Part shown: positions 15,082 through 23,880 of the stretch, in pieces | Position numbering within the stretch: position 1 is the first letter of the stretch | How the letters are laid out: each line of letters starts with the position of its first letter | Assembly (NCBI GenBank): GCA_041658205.1 | Contig: JBBAAO010000001.1 | Span: forward strand, 930,001 to 994,000 | Origin: Bacteroidota bacterium | GTDB taxonomy: Bacteria > Bacteroidota > Ignavibacteria > UBA10030 > UBA8401 | Reading direction: 5' to 3' | DNA: 64,000 nt | Translations under genes and position numbers: made by a program | Notes under the pieces: model-generated | The model's database searches: none | What the model was told of the DNA's origin: nothing | What the model saw: the letters and a program-made list of their open reading frames with translations, nothing else

Positions 15082-16734
15082 ATGGCTAAAGCGGCAGTGC
15101 CGGTAGAGAAATTAGAACCAAGTTATTTAGACGTTTCAACGAACAAGTACAAGACGGGAATTCTCTCCTGGATCTTGAGCGTTGACCACAAACGGATCGG
15201 CCTCCTATATTTCTTCTCGATGATGACATTCTTCATCGTTGCCGTGACATTTGGATTCTTGATCCGTCTAGAATTGCTAACTCCGGGAAAAACAATTGTT
15301 GATGCGCAGACCTATAATCAATTGTTCACGCTGCACGGCATCATCATGATTTTCTTGTTCATCATTCCAGGACTGCCGGCGGTTTTCGGCAACTTTTTTA
15401 TGCCGATTATGATCGGTGCAAAAGATGTTATTTTCCCACGAATAAATTTGATGTCTTGGTATATGTTTGTGATCGGCGGATTGTTTGCCGTTCTTTCAAT
15501 GTTGCTTCCCGGCGGCTCTGCTGATACCGGTTGGATGTTTTATGTTCCGTATTCAGTCCGGACAAATACCAATGTTTTACCCGCATTAATTGCCGCATTC
15601 ATTCTTGGATTCTCATCGATATTGACAGGATTGAATTTTATCACCACCATTCATCGGATGCGGCATCCGGATATGTCGTGGTTTAAAATGCCGTTGTTCG
15701 TTTGGTCGTTATATGCAACAGCATGGATTCAGGTTTTAGCAACACCCATTATCGGTATCACATTAGCGCTGGTTGGTATTGAACGCTTGCTTGGTGTCGG
15801 TATCTTCGATCCTGCTCTGGGAGGAGATCCTGTACTTTATCAGCATCTCTTCTGGATCTATTCTCATCCGGCTGTATATATCATGATCCTGCCGGCGATG
15901 GGTTTGGTTTCGGAAATTATTCCTGTCTTCTCGCGTCGCGCTATCTTTGGATATAAGTATATTGCATTTTCGAGTCTTGCCATTGCATTCTTCGGATCGC
16001 TTGTGTGGGCGCATCATATGTTTACGGCAGGCATGAGCGATACGGCACAATTTGTATTTTCGTTTATCACGTTTGTTCTTTCTATTCCAAGTGCGATTAA
16101 AGTATTCAATTGGGTTTCAACAATGTATAAAGGATCGATTAAGGCGGATCCTCCATTCCTGTATGTGATGTCGTTTATCGTTCAATTTTCCATTGGTGGT
16201 TTCACGGGATTGATGCTTGGCGCATTGTCTGTGAATATTCATTTGCAGGATACATCGTTCGTTGTAGCTCATTTCCATTATGTGATGTTTGGCGGAACGG
16301 GATTTGGAATTTTTGCTGCAATGCATTATTGGCTGCCAAAGATGTTCGGCAGGATGTACAATCTTAAAGTGGCTACTTGGGCTTGGGCTATTGTGACAAT
16401 TGGTTACAATGCATTGTATATGCCGATGTTCATTATGGGATATCTTGGAATGCCGCGCCGGTATTATGATTACCTGCCTGAATTTCAGCCGTATCACGTG
16501 GCATCAACAATCGGTTCATGGATTCTGATTATCGGTCTCATTATCATGTTCACAAATCTATGGGTTGGTATGCGCAGGGGAGCAAAAGCGCCGATGAATC
16601 CTTGGGGTGGAGAAACATTGGAATGGAAAGTCCAGACGCCGCCCATTCTGGAAAATTTCCACGACGTTCCGGACGTTTACGCCGGACCGTACGATTATTC
16701 AAAGTATGAGGCAAAAAAGGAGGCAACGAAGTGA
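15082..16734 (+). CDS. ctaD: Cytochrome c oxidase subunit I, A2-type haem-copper oxidase
   Basis: 550 residues with about twelve membrane helices. The haem a, haem a3 and CuB ligands are recognisable: FTLHGIIMIF (low-spin haem His), HPAVYIMILP (CuB His cross-linked to Tyr), HHMFTAGM (CuB His pair) and HFHYVMFGG (haem ligands). In helix VI the Glu of classical A1 oxidases is absent and the sequence is YSHPAVY, the Tyr-Ser signature of A2-type enzymes such as the Rhodothermus caa3 oxidase. It is the catalytic core that reduces oxygen and pumps protons. Its stop overlaps the subunit III start. Confidence 0.95.
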   Translation: MAKAAVPVEKLEPSYLDVSTNKYKTGILSWILSVDHKRIGLLYFFSMMTFFIVAVTFGFLIRLELLTPGKTIVDAQTYNQLFTLHGIIMIFLFIIPGLPAVFGNFFMPIMIGAKDVIFPRINLMSWYMFVIGGLFAVLSMLLPGGSADTGWMFYVPYSVRTNTNVLPALIAAFILGFSSILTGLNFITTIHRMRHPDMSWFKMPLFVWSLYATAWIQVLATPIIGITLALVGIERLLGVGIFDPALGGDPVLYQHLFWIYSHPAVYIMILPAMGLVSEIIPVFSRRAIFGYKYIAFSSLAIAFFGSLVWAHHMFTAGMSDTAQFVFSFITFVLSIPSAIKVFNWVSTMYKGSIKADPPFLYVMSFIVQFSIGGFTGLMLGALSVNIHLQDTSFVVAHFHYVMFGGTGFGIFAAMHYWLPKMFGRMYNLKVATWAWAIVTIGYNALYMPMFIMGYLGMPRRYYDYLPEFQPYHVASTIGSWILIIGLIIMFTNLWVGMRRGAKAPMNPWGGETLEWKVQTPPILENFHDVPDVYAGPYDYSKYEAKKEATK

Positions 16735-17354
16735 GTTCTACAGATCACGCTGCCGTTCATCACGTGCATAGAGACGATTACGGATCACGAATGGGAATGT
16801 GGCTTTTCCTGTTTACAGAATTGATCCTGTTCGGTGGTCTCTTTATTATCTATGCCGTTTATCGGTTTATGCATCAGCAGGAATTCCATATTGCTGCGCA
16901 AGAATTAAACACAACAATCGGTTTGATTAACACCATTGCATTATTGACCAGCAGTATGACAGCCGCAATGTCCATCACGGCGATTCAAAAAGGAAATATC
17001 CGTTTTTCGAAATCGTTGATCTGGGTGACAATCGGTTTTGCCTTTGTCTTTATGGTGAACAAATATTTCGAATGGGGAGCAAAGATCCATCATGGAATTT
17101 ATCCCGGTTCAAAAGATCTTCTGAGTAAACCGGATGGCGAAATTCTCTATTTCGGTCTGTATTACGTGATGACAGGATTGCATACATTCCACGTTATTGT
17201 CGGAGTGATTTTCTTCCTATTCATTCTGCGGCAGATTGGTCAGCAAAAAATTACACCGACAAAGTATGTGCGATTAGAAAACTCCGCATTGTACTGGCAC
17301 TTGGTTGATCTGATTTGGATCTTCCTTTTCCCATTATTCTATTTGATACACTAA
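16731..17354 (+). CDS. ctaE: Cytochrome c oxidase subunit III
   Basis: 207 residues, about five membrane helices. Segments such as GMWLFLFTELILFGGLF, NTIALLTSSMTAAMSI, GLHTFHVIVGVIFF and YWHLVDLIWIFLFPLFYL are diagnostic of subunit III. GTG start overlapping the ctaD stop by four bases (GTGA). The first two helices of the longest mitochondrial-type subunit III are missing, as is usual for short bacterial forms. It stabilises subunit I and proton uptake. Confidence 0.93.
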   Translation: MSSTDHAAVHHVHRDDYGSRMGMWLFLFTELILFGGLFIIYAVYRFMHQQEFHIAAQELNTTIGLINTIALLTSSMTAAMSITAIQKGNIRFSKSLIWVTIGFAFVFMVNKYFEWGAKIHHGIYPGSKDLLSKPDGEILYFGLYYVMTGLHTFHVIVGVIFFLFILRQIGQQKITPTKYVRLENSALYWHLVDLIWIFLFPLFYLIH

Positions 17355-17364
17355 AGGCTGAGCA

Positions 17365-17661
17365 ATGAGCGAACATCAACACGAAGAATCGCATGTTATT
17401 GAGTACGGCAATTATATCTTTATCTGGCTGGGATTGCTGGCATTCACCGGTATTACCGTTACCGTTTCCGGAATTAATCTTGGCAACTGGACGATTGTGA
17501 TTGCCTTGTTTATTGCATGTGTTAAATCCTGGTATGTTTTGAACTACTTCATGCATATGAAGTATGAGGACAAAGTGTTTAAGATTTTCATAGTTACGGC
17601 AATATTGACTTTTATTATTTTCCTGGGATTCACCTTCTGGGATTATTCTTTTGTGAGGTAA
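17365..17661 (+). CDS. ctaF: Cytochrome c oxidase subunit IV
   Basis: 98 residues with three membrane helices, matching the small bacterial subunit IV family; the signature region is WTIVIALFIACVKSWYVLNYFMHMKYE. The N-terminus is His/Glu-rich (MSEHQHEESHVIEYG). It lies ten bases after subunit III and four bases before subunit II, so it is clearly part of the oxidase operon. Confidence 0.88.
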   Translation: MSEHQHEESHVIEYGNYIFIWLGLLAFTGITVTVSGINLGNWTIVIALFIACVKSWYVLNYFMHMKYEDKVFKIFIVTAILTFIIFLGFTFWDYSFVR

Positions 17662-17665
17662 GTGA

Positions 17666-18316
17666 ATGTTCACGTCGGCGTCAAATTTTACTGATAATGT
17701 AGATGCGGTATTTTTGTATATCACAGCGTTGTCATTAATCGTCCTGGTCGGGATTACGGTTGCGATGGTCTATTTTGTTTTCCGTTACAGTAGAAAACGG
17801 AATCCCGTTCCGACTCATGTGGAAGAGAATTTAACACTGGAAATTCTTTGGACAACAATTCCGTTGATATTGTTCCTGAGTATGTTCTATTTCGGGTGGG
17901 TTGGGTACAAAGATATGCGTGCGATCCCTGAAGATGCCATGAAAATGAAAGTAACAGCTCGTATGTGGCAATGGAGCTTTGAATATCCGAACGGTTTGAA
18001 GACTGATACGTTGTATGTGCCAACCGGCAAAGCGGTCAAAATCGATTTAATCTCCACTGATGTGAACCATGCATTTTTTATTCCTGCATTCCGTATTAAA
18101 AAAGATGTTTATGCAAATAAGAAGAACGATATCTGGTTCCGGTCAGAGAAACTTGGGCGGTATGATATTGCTTGCGCAGAATATTGCGGCTTGCAACATT
18201 CCGGAATGTATTCCGCTGTCTATATTATGGAACAATCGGCATTCGACAAATGGTACAAAGATACATCGGTAAAAGCTGGACTGCAGCCGACGCTTGTCGC
18301 TCAGGTCAAACAATAG
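17666..18316 (+). CDS. ctaC: Cytochrome c oxidase subunit II (CuA), without cytochrome c domain
   Basis: 216 residues: two membrane helices (about 15-38 and 55-75) and a periplasmic cupredoxin domain. The CuA ligands are present: the His in DVNHAFFIP and the CAEYCGLQHSGM cluster (two Cys, Glu, His, Met). MWQWSFEYP contains the aromatic electron-entry residues. Unlike caa3 enzymes, the chain ends soon after the CuA domain and has no fused haem c, so a separate donor is needed: one of the operon cytochromes at 10920, 13268 or 18351. Subunit II is encoded last, an order reversed from many cox operons. Confidence 0.94.
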   Translation: MFTSASNFTDNVDAVFLYITALSLIVLVGITVAMVYFVFRYSRKRNPVPTHVEENLTLEILWTTIPLILFLSMFYFGWVGYKDMRAIPEDAMKMKVTARMWQWSFEYPNGLKTDTLYVPTGKAVKIDLISTDVNHAFFIPAFRIKKDVYANKKNDIWFRSEKLGRYDIACAEYCGLQHSGMYSAVYIMEQSAFDKWYKDTSVKAGLQPTLVAQVKQ

Positions 18317-18350
18317 ACGAAACAACAATTTAATCTTTGGTTAAACGACA

Positions 18351-19682
18351 ATGGATTTTCTGAAACAGATCGCATTACCGCAATCGGAAGCACAGATTGG
18401 CGTTCTTCATTTTGTGATGAACGTTATCTACATTCTGCTGCTCCCGTTCATTAGTTACTTGTTCGGTGCTCTTGTCCTTTCTTTATACCACAATCGCAAA
18501 GGAGGAAAGGCTAATAATCCGAATTCGATCCAGTTCTCAAAAGATGTCATAGATCATATCCTTCCCAATAAAACCATTTTGGTCTTGTTTGGCATTGTAC
18601 CGTTTATGTCGTTGACGTTTGCATACGCACAGTTACTGCAGGGTTCTTCGGCAATTAGTGTGAGCATATTAACGTGGGGAATGTTGTTATTTGCTGCGGC
18701 AGCAGCGTTTGCATCTTCTTATCATTCGGCGTTGAAATTGGGCGGAATGCTCGATGCTGTATCACAGAAGAATGAAGAAATTGAATCGTTTCAATCTCAC
18801 ATGGTTGAAACACGAAAAACTTCCGGAAAATATGCGTTAATCTTCCTCTCCGCGGCAGTGTATTTCTTATTCGCTGGGATTTCGCTTGCGGCAAATCCTA
18901 ATCACTGGCAGTCTGTTTCGAATATGATTGAACTGATGTTCTCACTAGATGTGCTTGTGAAGATTGTTCAATTTATTCTTCTATCGTTGACCATTACATC
19001 GCTCGGCACTTTATTTTTTACATTTTCTTGGCAGGGAGGGAAGAAACATCTTTCTGCTGACTATGCGGAACACGTAAAAAAAATCACGTTGCCGCTTGGT
19101 TTGCTCTCGCTTCTTGCACAGCCGGTGTTTGTTGTGCTTACGGTGGTGTTAACTCCGGTGTCCGCTCTTGGTGGGTTGGTTTTTCTCTCGGCATTTCTTG
19201 TGATATTTTTTGTGTTCCTTACCAGCCATTTTGTTTATGGTATGATGAAGGATTTTAAAATCGGTCACGCAGGAAATGCATTCTATGTCTTCGTGTTTGC
19301 AATCGTTTTTATGATCGTGCAAACGACCTCATCACTTTCGAATTCTACGCAACAACATTCTGCGTTGTTGGCGCATCAATACACGCTCTACCACGAAGAA
19401 CTGCTCGCAAAATTGGGGATCAACCTTTCGTCAGTTACCGGAGAAGATATCTTTAATGCAAAATGTTCTGCATGTCATGAGTTTGGTGCAAAAAAGGTTG
19501 GGCCGGCGTATAAAGAGGTATTACCGAAATATGAAAATGACAGAACAAAATTATTATCGTTTGTCTTGAACCCGCAAAAAATTAATCCGGCGTTTCCTCC
19601 AATGCCGAATCAAGGTTTGAAACCTGCTGAAGCAGATTCAATCGCCGCCTATATTATGACGATGTATAAACAAGCAAAATAA
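18351..19682 (+). CDS. Polytopic membrane protein with C-terminal cytochrome c domain
   Basis: 443 residues. The first ~340 residues hold about eight hydrophobic helices with several His residues that could bind haem b (VLHFVMN, SYHSALK, TSHFVYGMM). The last ~85 residues are a class I cytochrome c with CSACHEFGAKKVGP and a likely Met ligand in PPMPNQGL. I do not recognise the membrane domain as a named family. It sits 34 bases after ctaC and ends the operon before a strong terminator, so it is probably an electron donor to CuA or a quinol/cytochrome module of the oxidase. A cytochrome b-type role is speculative. Confidence 0.8.
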   Translation: MDFLKQIALPQSEAQIGVLHFVMNVIYILLLPFISYLFGALVLSLYHNRKGGKANNPNSIQFSKDVIDHILPNKTILVLFGIVPFMSLTFAYAQLLQGSSAISVSILTWGMLLFAAAAAFASSYHSALKLGGMLDAVSQKNEEIESFQSHMVETRKTSGKYALIFLSAAVYFLFAGISLAANPNHWQSVSNMIELMFSLDVLVKIVQFILLSLTITSLGTLFFTFSWQGGKKHLSADYAEHVKKITLPLGLLSLLAQPVFVVLTVVLTPVSALGGLVFLSAFLVIFFVFLTSHFVYGMMKDFKIGHAGNAFYVFVFAIVFMIVQTTSSLSNSTQQHSALLAHQYTLYHEELLAKLGINLSSVTGEDIFNAKCSACHEFGAKKVGPAYKEVLPKYENDRTKLLSFVLNPQKINPAFPPMPNQGLKPAEADSIAAYIMTMYKQAK

Positions 19683-19714
19683 TATGGTCGTAGAAAATAT
19701 TTTGAAATTGCTCT

Positions 19715-19745
19715 GCCTCTGAAAACATCAGAGGCTTTTTTATTT
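19715..19745 (+). terminator. Rho-independent terminator of the respiratory operon
   Basis: Perfect 8-bp stem GCCTCTGA/TCAGAGGC (19715-19722, 19728-19735), loop AAACA-like, followed by TTTTTTATTTT. It closes the 14-kb transcript that begins before actA. Confidence 0.92.
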
Positions 19746-19768
19746 TGAATAAGACAAAAAGGTGCGAT

Positions 19769-20239
19769 ATGAAAAAAATATTCATTATCTCAGTTGTTTC
19801 ATTGTTACTTGTGGTGTCAGCAATTTCCGGTGTGAAAAAGAAATATGGCAAGGAGATTACATTAAAAGAGTCGACGAAAATATCCGAAATTGTGGCTCAT
19901 CCGGAAAAATTTGATGGCAAACGGGTGTTGATTACTGGACCGATTGTGGATGTATGCAAAGAACGCGGTTGCTGGATTAAGATCGGCAGCGATAAAGAAT
20001 TCGAATCGATCCGTTTCAAAGTAGAAGATGGTGTGATCTTTTTTCCGCTTGAGATCAAAGGGAAGAGCGCCTCGGCTGAAGGTATTGTTTCCGTCAAGAC
20101 ATATTCTGTAGAGGAATTGATTAAAAGCGGTGAGGAGCATGCAAAAAAGGAGGGGACAACATTTGATCCTTCAACCGTGAAGGAACCAAAGGTTGTGCTT
20201 CAAATTAAAGGCGAAGGCGCACAGGTCGAGGTGAAATGA
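19769..20239 (+). CDS. DUF4920-type secreted protein
   Basis: 156 residues from ATG 19769, which has AAGGTG as ribosome binding site; an upstream TTG (19745) lies in the terminator and is rejected. A signal peptide (MKKIFIISVVSLLLVVSAIS) precedes a compact domain with GKRVLITGPIVDVCKERGCW, the hallmark of DUF4920, an OB-fold-like periplasmic family of unknown function. The two cysteines in CKERGC may bind metal or form a disulfide. It overlaps the next gene by four bases (ATGA) and starts only 24 bases after the operon terminator, so it may depend on read-through. Confidence 0.75.
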   Translation: MKKIFIISVVSLLLVVSAISGVKKKYGKEITLKESTKISEIVAHPEKFDGKRVLITGPIVDVCKERGCWIKIGSDKEFESIRFKVEDGVIFFPLEIKGKSASAEGIVSVKTYSVEELIKSGEEHAKKEGTTFDPSTVKEPKVVLQIKGEGAQVEVK

Positions 20240-20802
20240 AGCGATTCTCATGGAGGCGAGTGAATATCGTTCTCCACCGTGATATAGGTTATTTTAGCGT
20301 TGCATTAGTGATTGTGTATGGAGTTTCCGGTTTGGCGGTAAATCATATCGCTGATTGGAATCCGAACTATATTCAGCAAAAAGAAATTGTATCGATTGAG
20401 CCGATCGTATCCGAAGAGAAGGATACGATTGTAGCTCTCGCAATCAAACGATTACAGTTATCCGCACCTCCCGAAAATTATTTCCGTCCTGACCCGGAAA
20501 CGGCTCAATTATTTTATTCCGGAAAAACTTATTCCATAGATCTTCCAACAGGCACTGTTCTCATCGAAGAGACCCGAAGAAGAATGGTTCTCTTTGAAAT
20601 GAACCAACTGCATCTGAATGCTCCCAAAGGAATATGGACGTATATTGCCGATTTTTTTGCATTAAGCCTCATTTTTATGGGTATTTCAGGTCTTTTTATT
20701 CTTAAAGGAAAGACCGGGCTTTGGGGAAGAGGGAAATGGTTTGTTTTGGCAGGAACAGCTCTTCCTCTCGGATATTGGATCTGGTTTCAATATCTACAAT
20801 AA
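20236..20802 (+). CDS. PepSY-associated transmembrane protein
   Basis: 188 residues: an N-terminal helix with the pattern LHRDIGYFSVALVIVYGVSG, a periplasmic PepSY-like middle (about residues 40-125) and two C-terminal helices (FFALSLIFMGISGLFIL and a final one near residue 175). This layout is that of PepSY-TM proteins, often linked to iron, haem or flavin reduction. It is translationally coupled to the DUF4920 gene. Proximity to the oxidase operon may mean a role in metal or haem handling, but that is inference. Confidence 0.75.
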   Translation: MKRFSWRRVNIVLHRDIGYFSVALVIVYGVSGLAVNHIADWNPNYIQQKEIVSIEPIVSEEKDTIVALAIKRLQLSAPPENYFRPDPETAQLFYSGKTYSIDLPTGTVLIEETRRRMVLFEMNQLHLNAPKGIWTYIADFFALSLIFMGISGLFILKGKTGLWGRGKWFVLAGTALPLGYWIWFQYLQ

Positions 20803-20914
20803 AAAATCTTCGGTACTGTTTTTCCTAGACCGATAATTCAAGGAACTTTTAAGAAGCGTTACGGCGTTAACATTTGTGAACGCAATTAGTATTTATGTAT
20901 AAATATCGGAGAAA

Positions 20915-21778
20915 ATGAATATGAACACGATGAAAACATTCTTTTTAATGGGTGTTCTCACCGTACTCTTTGTGATGATCGGTGGAGCGCTTGGCGGACA
21001 GAGCGGAATGACATTTGCATTTATCATAGCTGGTGCAATGAACTTTGTATCGTATTGGTGGAGCGATAAGATTGTCCTAAAAATGTATGGTGCAAAGGAA
21101 CTGATGCAGAACGATTCACCGGAACTCTTCAGTATGACACAGGAGTTGACGATGAGAGCTAATCTCCCTATGCCAAAATTGTATATGATAGAAGGAGATC
21201 AGCCTAATGCATTTGCGACAGGCCGCGATCCTCAGCATGCAGCGGTGGCAGTGACCAAAGGAATTACACAATTGCTTTCGCGTGATGAATTGCGCGGTGT
21301 TATTTCTCATGAACTAGCGCATATCAAGAACCGTGACATCCTTATTGGAACAGTTGCCGCGACATTTGCCGGAGCAATTAGTTATCTGGCAAACATGGCC
21401 CAATGGGCGATGATTTTTGGCGGCAGAAGTTCGGACGATGATGAAGGGGGAAGTCCCGTAACGGGAATATTGATGATGATTCTTGCACCAATTGCTGCAA
21501 TGCTTGTGCAAATGGCCATCTCTCGATCAAGGGAATTTCTTGCAGATGAGACCGGAGCTCAGATGTCGGGTAACCCACTCCCATTGGCAAACGCACTTCG
21601 CAAATTGCATGCGGGAGCCGCACAGATACCAATGCATGCGACTCCGGCAACGGCACACATGTTTATTGTTAATCCGTTAACGGGAGGTGCGTTCATGAAT
21701 TTATTCAGCACACACCCGCCGATGGAAGAACGTATTGCGCGACTAGAGGCAATGGTCTACGGAAACGTAATTCGATAG
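20915..21778 (+). CDS. htpX: Membrane-bound M48 zinc metalloprotease HtpX
   Basis: 287 residues. Two N-terminal membrane helices are followed by the catalytic motif HELAHIKNRD, with zinc ligands His132 and His136 and catalytic Glu133, then two more helices and a third-ligand region REFLADETGA. The C-terminus STHPPMEERIARLEAM is typical of HtpX. It degrades misfolded membrane proteins in envelope stress. An ATG at 20921 is an equally possible start. Confidence 0.94.
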   Translation: MNMNTMKTFFLMGVLTVLFVMIGGALGGQSGMTFAFIIAGAMNFVSYWWSDKIVLKMYGAKELMQNDSPELFSMTQELTMRANLPMPKLYMIEGDQPNAFATGRDPQHAAVAVTKGITQLLSRDELRGVISHELAHIKNRDILIGTVAATFAGAISYLANMAQWAMIFGGRSSDDDEGGSPVTGILMMILAPIAAMLVQMAISRSREFLADETGAQMSGNPLPLANALRKLHAGAAQIPMHATPATAHMFIVNPLTGGAFMNLFSTHPPMEERIARLEAMVYGNVIR

Positions 21779-21803
21779 TTAAATATTTTATTCAGAGTGA
21801 TCG

Positions 21804-21821
21804 AACCTTGTCAAGGTTTTT
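21804..21821 (+). terminator. Weak terminator-like hairpin after htpX
   Basis: AACCT and AGGTT flank TGTCA and are followed by a short T run. The stem is only five pairs, so termination would be partial. Confidence 0.35.
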
Positions 21822-21872
21822 CAAATGTTCAATATTCCTTGGCAGGGTTTATTATTTTTATGATAGGAGTGT

Positions 21873-22826
21873 ATGGAACAATCGACTTTAATGTGGGTTC
21901 TCTTTAACGGATTTGTGCTTGCAATGCTTACGCTTGATCTTGGTGTGTTTCATAAAAAGGCGCACGAAGTAAAAATGAAAGAGGCACTAACCTGGAGCGC
22001 AGTCTGGATTGCATGTGCATTGATCTTCAATACACTGATTTATTATTATTGGGATTGGATGGCTCCGGGAAGTGAGTATGCTAATAAGGATGCTGCATTG
22101 GCATTTTTAACCGGTTATCTCATTGAAAAATCTCTAAGCGTTGATAATGTTTTCGTTTTTTTGATGATCTTTACCTATTTCCAAGTGCCGAGATTATACC
22201 AACATAAGGTATTATTTTGGGGAATCCTCGGTGCATTGCTTATGAGAGCGATGTTCATCTTTGCCGGAGTGTCGTTAATTACATCATTCCACTGGATGAT
22301 CTACCTGTTTGGTGCATTGTTGATCTTTACCGGTATCAATATGGCATTACAAAAAGATAAAAAACTTCAACCGGAAAAAAATCCTGTGATTCGATTATTT
22401 AAAAAATGGTTTCCGGTAACGAATGAATATCACGGAGACAAGTTTTTTGCTAGGATCAATAAACGGAATGTTGCAACGCCAATGTTTATTGTATTGTTGG
22501 TGATTGAAACAACCGATGTAATCTTTGCTGTCGATTCAATTCCGGCTATTCTGGCAATTACGAATAATCCTTTCATCGTTTATACATCCAATGTGTTTGC
22601 CATCCTCGGACTTCGCGCGTTATATTTTGCGCTCGCTGGGATTATGGGTTTGTTCCATTATCTTCATTATGGATTGTCCGTTATTTTGGTTTTTGTTGGT
22701 GGGAAAATGATGTTAGTGGACTTTATCAAGATACCGGTTGAAATGTCGTTACTTGTAGTTTTGGCAATTCTTATCATTTCAGTAATCATTTCTAAGTTGT
22801 ATCCCCCCAAAGTTAAAGTAGTCTAA
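21873..22826 (+). CDS. TerC/Alx-family integral membrane protein
   Basis: 317 residues, about nine membrane helices. Two acidic motifs of the family are clear: LIEKSLSVDNVFVF in the first half and ETTDVIFAVDSIPA in the second. TerC/Alx proteins are linked to manganese export and tellurite or alkaline stress, and are thought to help load metal onto exported enzymes. ATAGGAGTG precedes the ATG. A strong terminator follows, so it is probably monocistronic or follows htpX. Confidence 0.9.
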   Translation: MEQSTLMWVLFNGFVLAMLTLDLGVFHKKAHEVKMKEALTWSAVWIACALIFNTLIYYYWDWMAPGSEYANKDAALAFLTGYLIEKSLSVDNVFVFLMIFTYFQVPRLYQHKVLFWGILGALLMRAMFIFAGVSLITSFHWMIYLFGALLIFTGINMALQKDKKLQPEKNPVIRLFKKWFPVTNEYHGDKFFARINKRNVATPMFIVLLVIETTDVIFAVDSIPAILAITNNPFIVYTSNVFAILGLRALYFALAGIMGLFHYLHYGLSVILVFVGGKMMLVDFIKIPVEMSLLVVLAILIISVIISKLYPPKVKVV

Positions 22827-22847
22827 TCATAAAATGGGAAAATACTC

Positions 22848-22876
22848 AAAAAGGGAGCGTAAAAACTCCCTTTTTT
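22848..22876 (+). terminator. Rho-independent terminator after terC
   Basis: AAAAAGGGAG pairs with CTCCCTTTTTT around CGTAAAAA. The A-run/T-run design could work in both directions. Confidence 0.9.
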
Positions 22877-22892
22877 GTTGGGTACATATCAA

Positions 22893-22921
22893 TTGACATT
22901 TGAATGACAATTCCGTATAAT
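22893..22921 (+). promoter_or_regulatory. Consensus sigma-70-type promoter for sppA
   Basis: TTGACA (22893-22898), a 17-base spacer and TATAAT (22916-22921) form a perfect classical promoter. Extended to TATAATTG, the -10 is also close to the Bacteroidota TAnnTTTG. Transcription should start near 22929, giving a short leader to the ATG at 22966. Confidence 0.7.
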
Positions 22922-22965
22922 TGCATAAGTTTCAATAGGTTACAAAGATTACTTTTAGAAAAAAT

Positions 22966-23868
22966 ATGAGTAAAACCGCTAAATGGCTGATTGGGATCTT
23001 TGCAGTGTTGGCGATTTTCTTTTTTTTCATCGTCGTTTCCTTTATGATGTTGTTTAACGACTCTGATACAGAAGATGTCTCATCCGGATCGGCAGGTACT
23101 ATTGCTGTAGTAGAATTGAACGAGGAGATTGTTTCTTCACAGCATATTGTACAACAATTAAAGCGATATAGAGAAAATACCGCGGTTCGTGCGATTGTGT
23201 TGCGTGTCGATTCTCCCGGGGGTGGCGTTGCTGCAAGTCAGGAAATTTACGAAGAAGTCAAAAAGACAAGAGAATATGGAAAACCGATTGTGGTTTCCAT
23301 GGGAGCAGTTGCTGCGAGCGGAGGTTATTACATTGCAGTGGGCGCCAGCAGAATCGTTGCAAATCCCGGTTCCATCACCGGAAGTATTGGTGTGATCTCT
23401 CAATTTATGCATGTTAATGCATTGCTGGAAAAAATTGGAGTAACATCCACAACTATTAAGAGCGGTAAATTAAAAGATGCCGGCTCTCCGTTCAGAACAC
23501 CGAATGAAGAGGATAAAAAATATTTTCAGGAAATGATCGATGATATTTATGATCAGTTTGTTTCCACTGTTGCAAAAGAACGCAAATTAGAGAAATCGCT
23601 CGTAAAAAAATATGCCGACGGTCGTGTGTTTACGGGACGGAAAGCATATGAATTACGATTGATCGATACACTCGGTACATATCAGGATGCCATTAAAATT
23701 GCAGCACAAATGGCGGAAATCTACGGGACACCGAGAGTGATTAAAGAACGAAAACGAGAAAAACTTTCGGATATGATCTTCGGTGAAGTTCGATCCGAGT
23801 TAACAGAACTGAAAAACGAATTGCTCAACCAGCCGATCGTTCAATATCGGTACCATCTTCCACAATAG
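22966..23868 (+). CDS. sppA: Signal peptide peptidase SppA (S49 family)
   Basis: 300 residues, the short single-domain form. An N-terminal membrane helix (about residues 8-30) is followed by an S49 domain with RVDSPGGGVAASQEI, the nucleophile Ser118 in AVAASGGYYIA and the conserved Lys165 in the KSG motif that acts as general base. NPGSITGSIGVI is also characteristic. It degrades leftover signal peptides in the inner membrane. It is followed by the HU-like gene after 12 bases. Confidence 0.93.
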   Translation: MSKTAKWLIGIFAVLAIFFFFIVVSFMMLFNDSDTEDVSSGSAGTIAVVELNEEIVSSQHIVQQLKRYRENTAVRAIVLRVDSPGGGVAASQEIYEEVKKTREYGKPIVVSMGAVAASGGYYIAVGASRIVANPGSITGSIGVISQFMHVNALLEKIGVTSTTIKSGKLKDAGSPFRTPNEEDKKYFQEMIDDIYDQFVSTVAKERKLEKSLVKKYADGRVFTGRKAYELRLIDTLGTYQDAIKIAAQMAEIYGTPRVIKERKREKLSDMIFGEVRSELTELKNELLNQPIVQYRYHLPQ

Positions 23869-23880
23869 AGGAGAGTCGCC

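Noticed and set aside
17352..17366. Third copy of the AAAGGCTGA repeat between ctaE and ctaF
   Set aside because: Only AAAGGCTGA is shared; the second half of the palindrome is absent, so it is probably chance.
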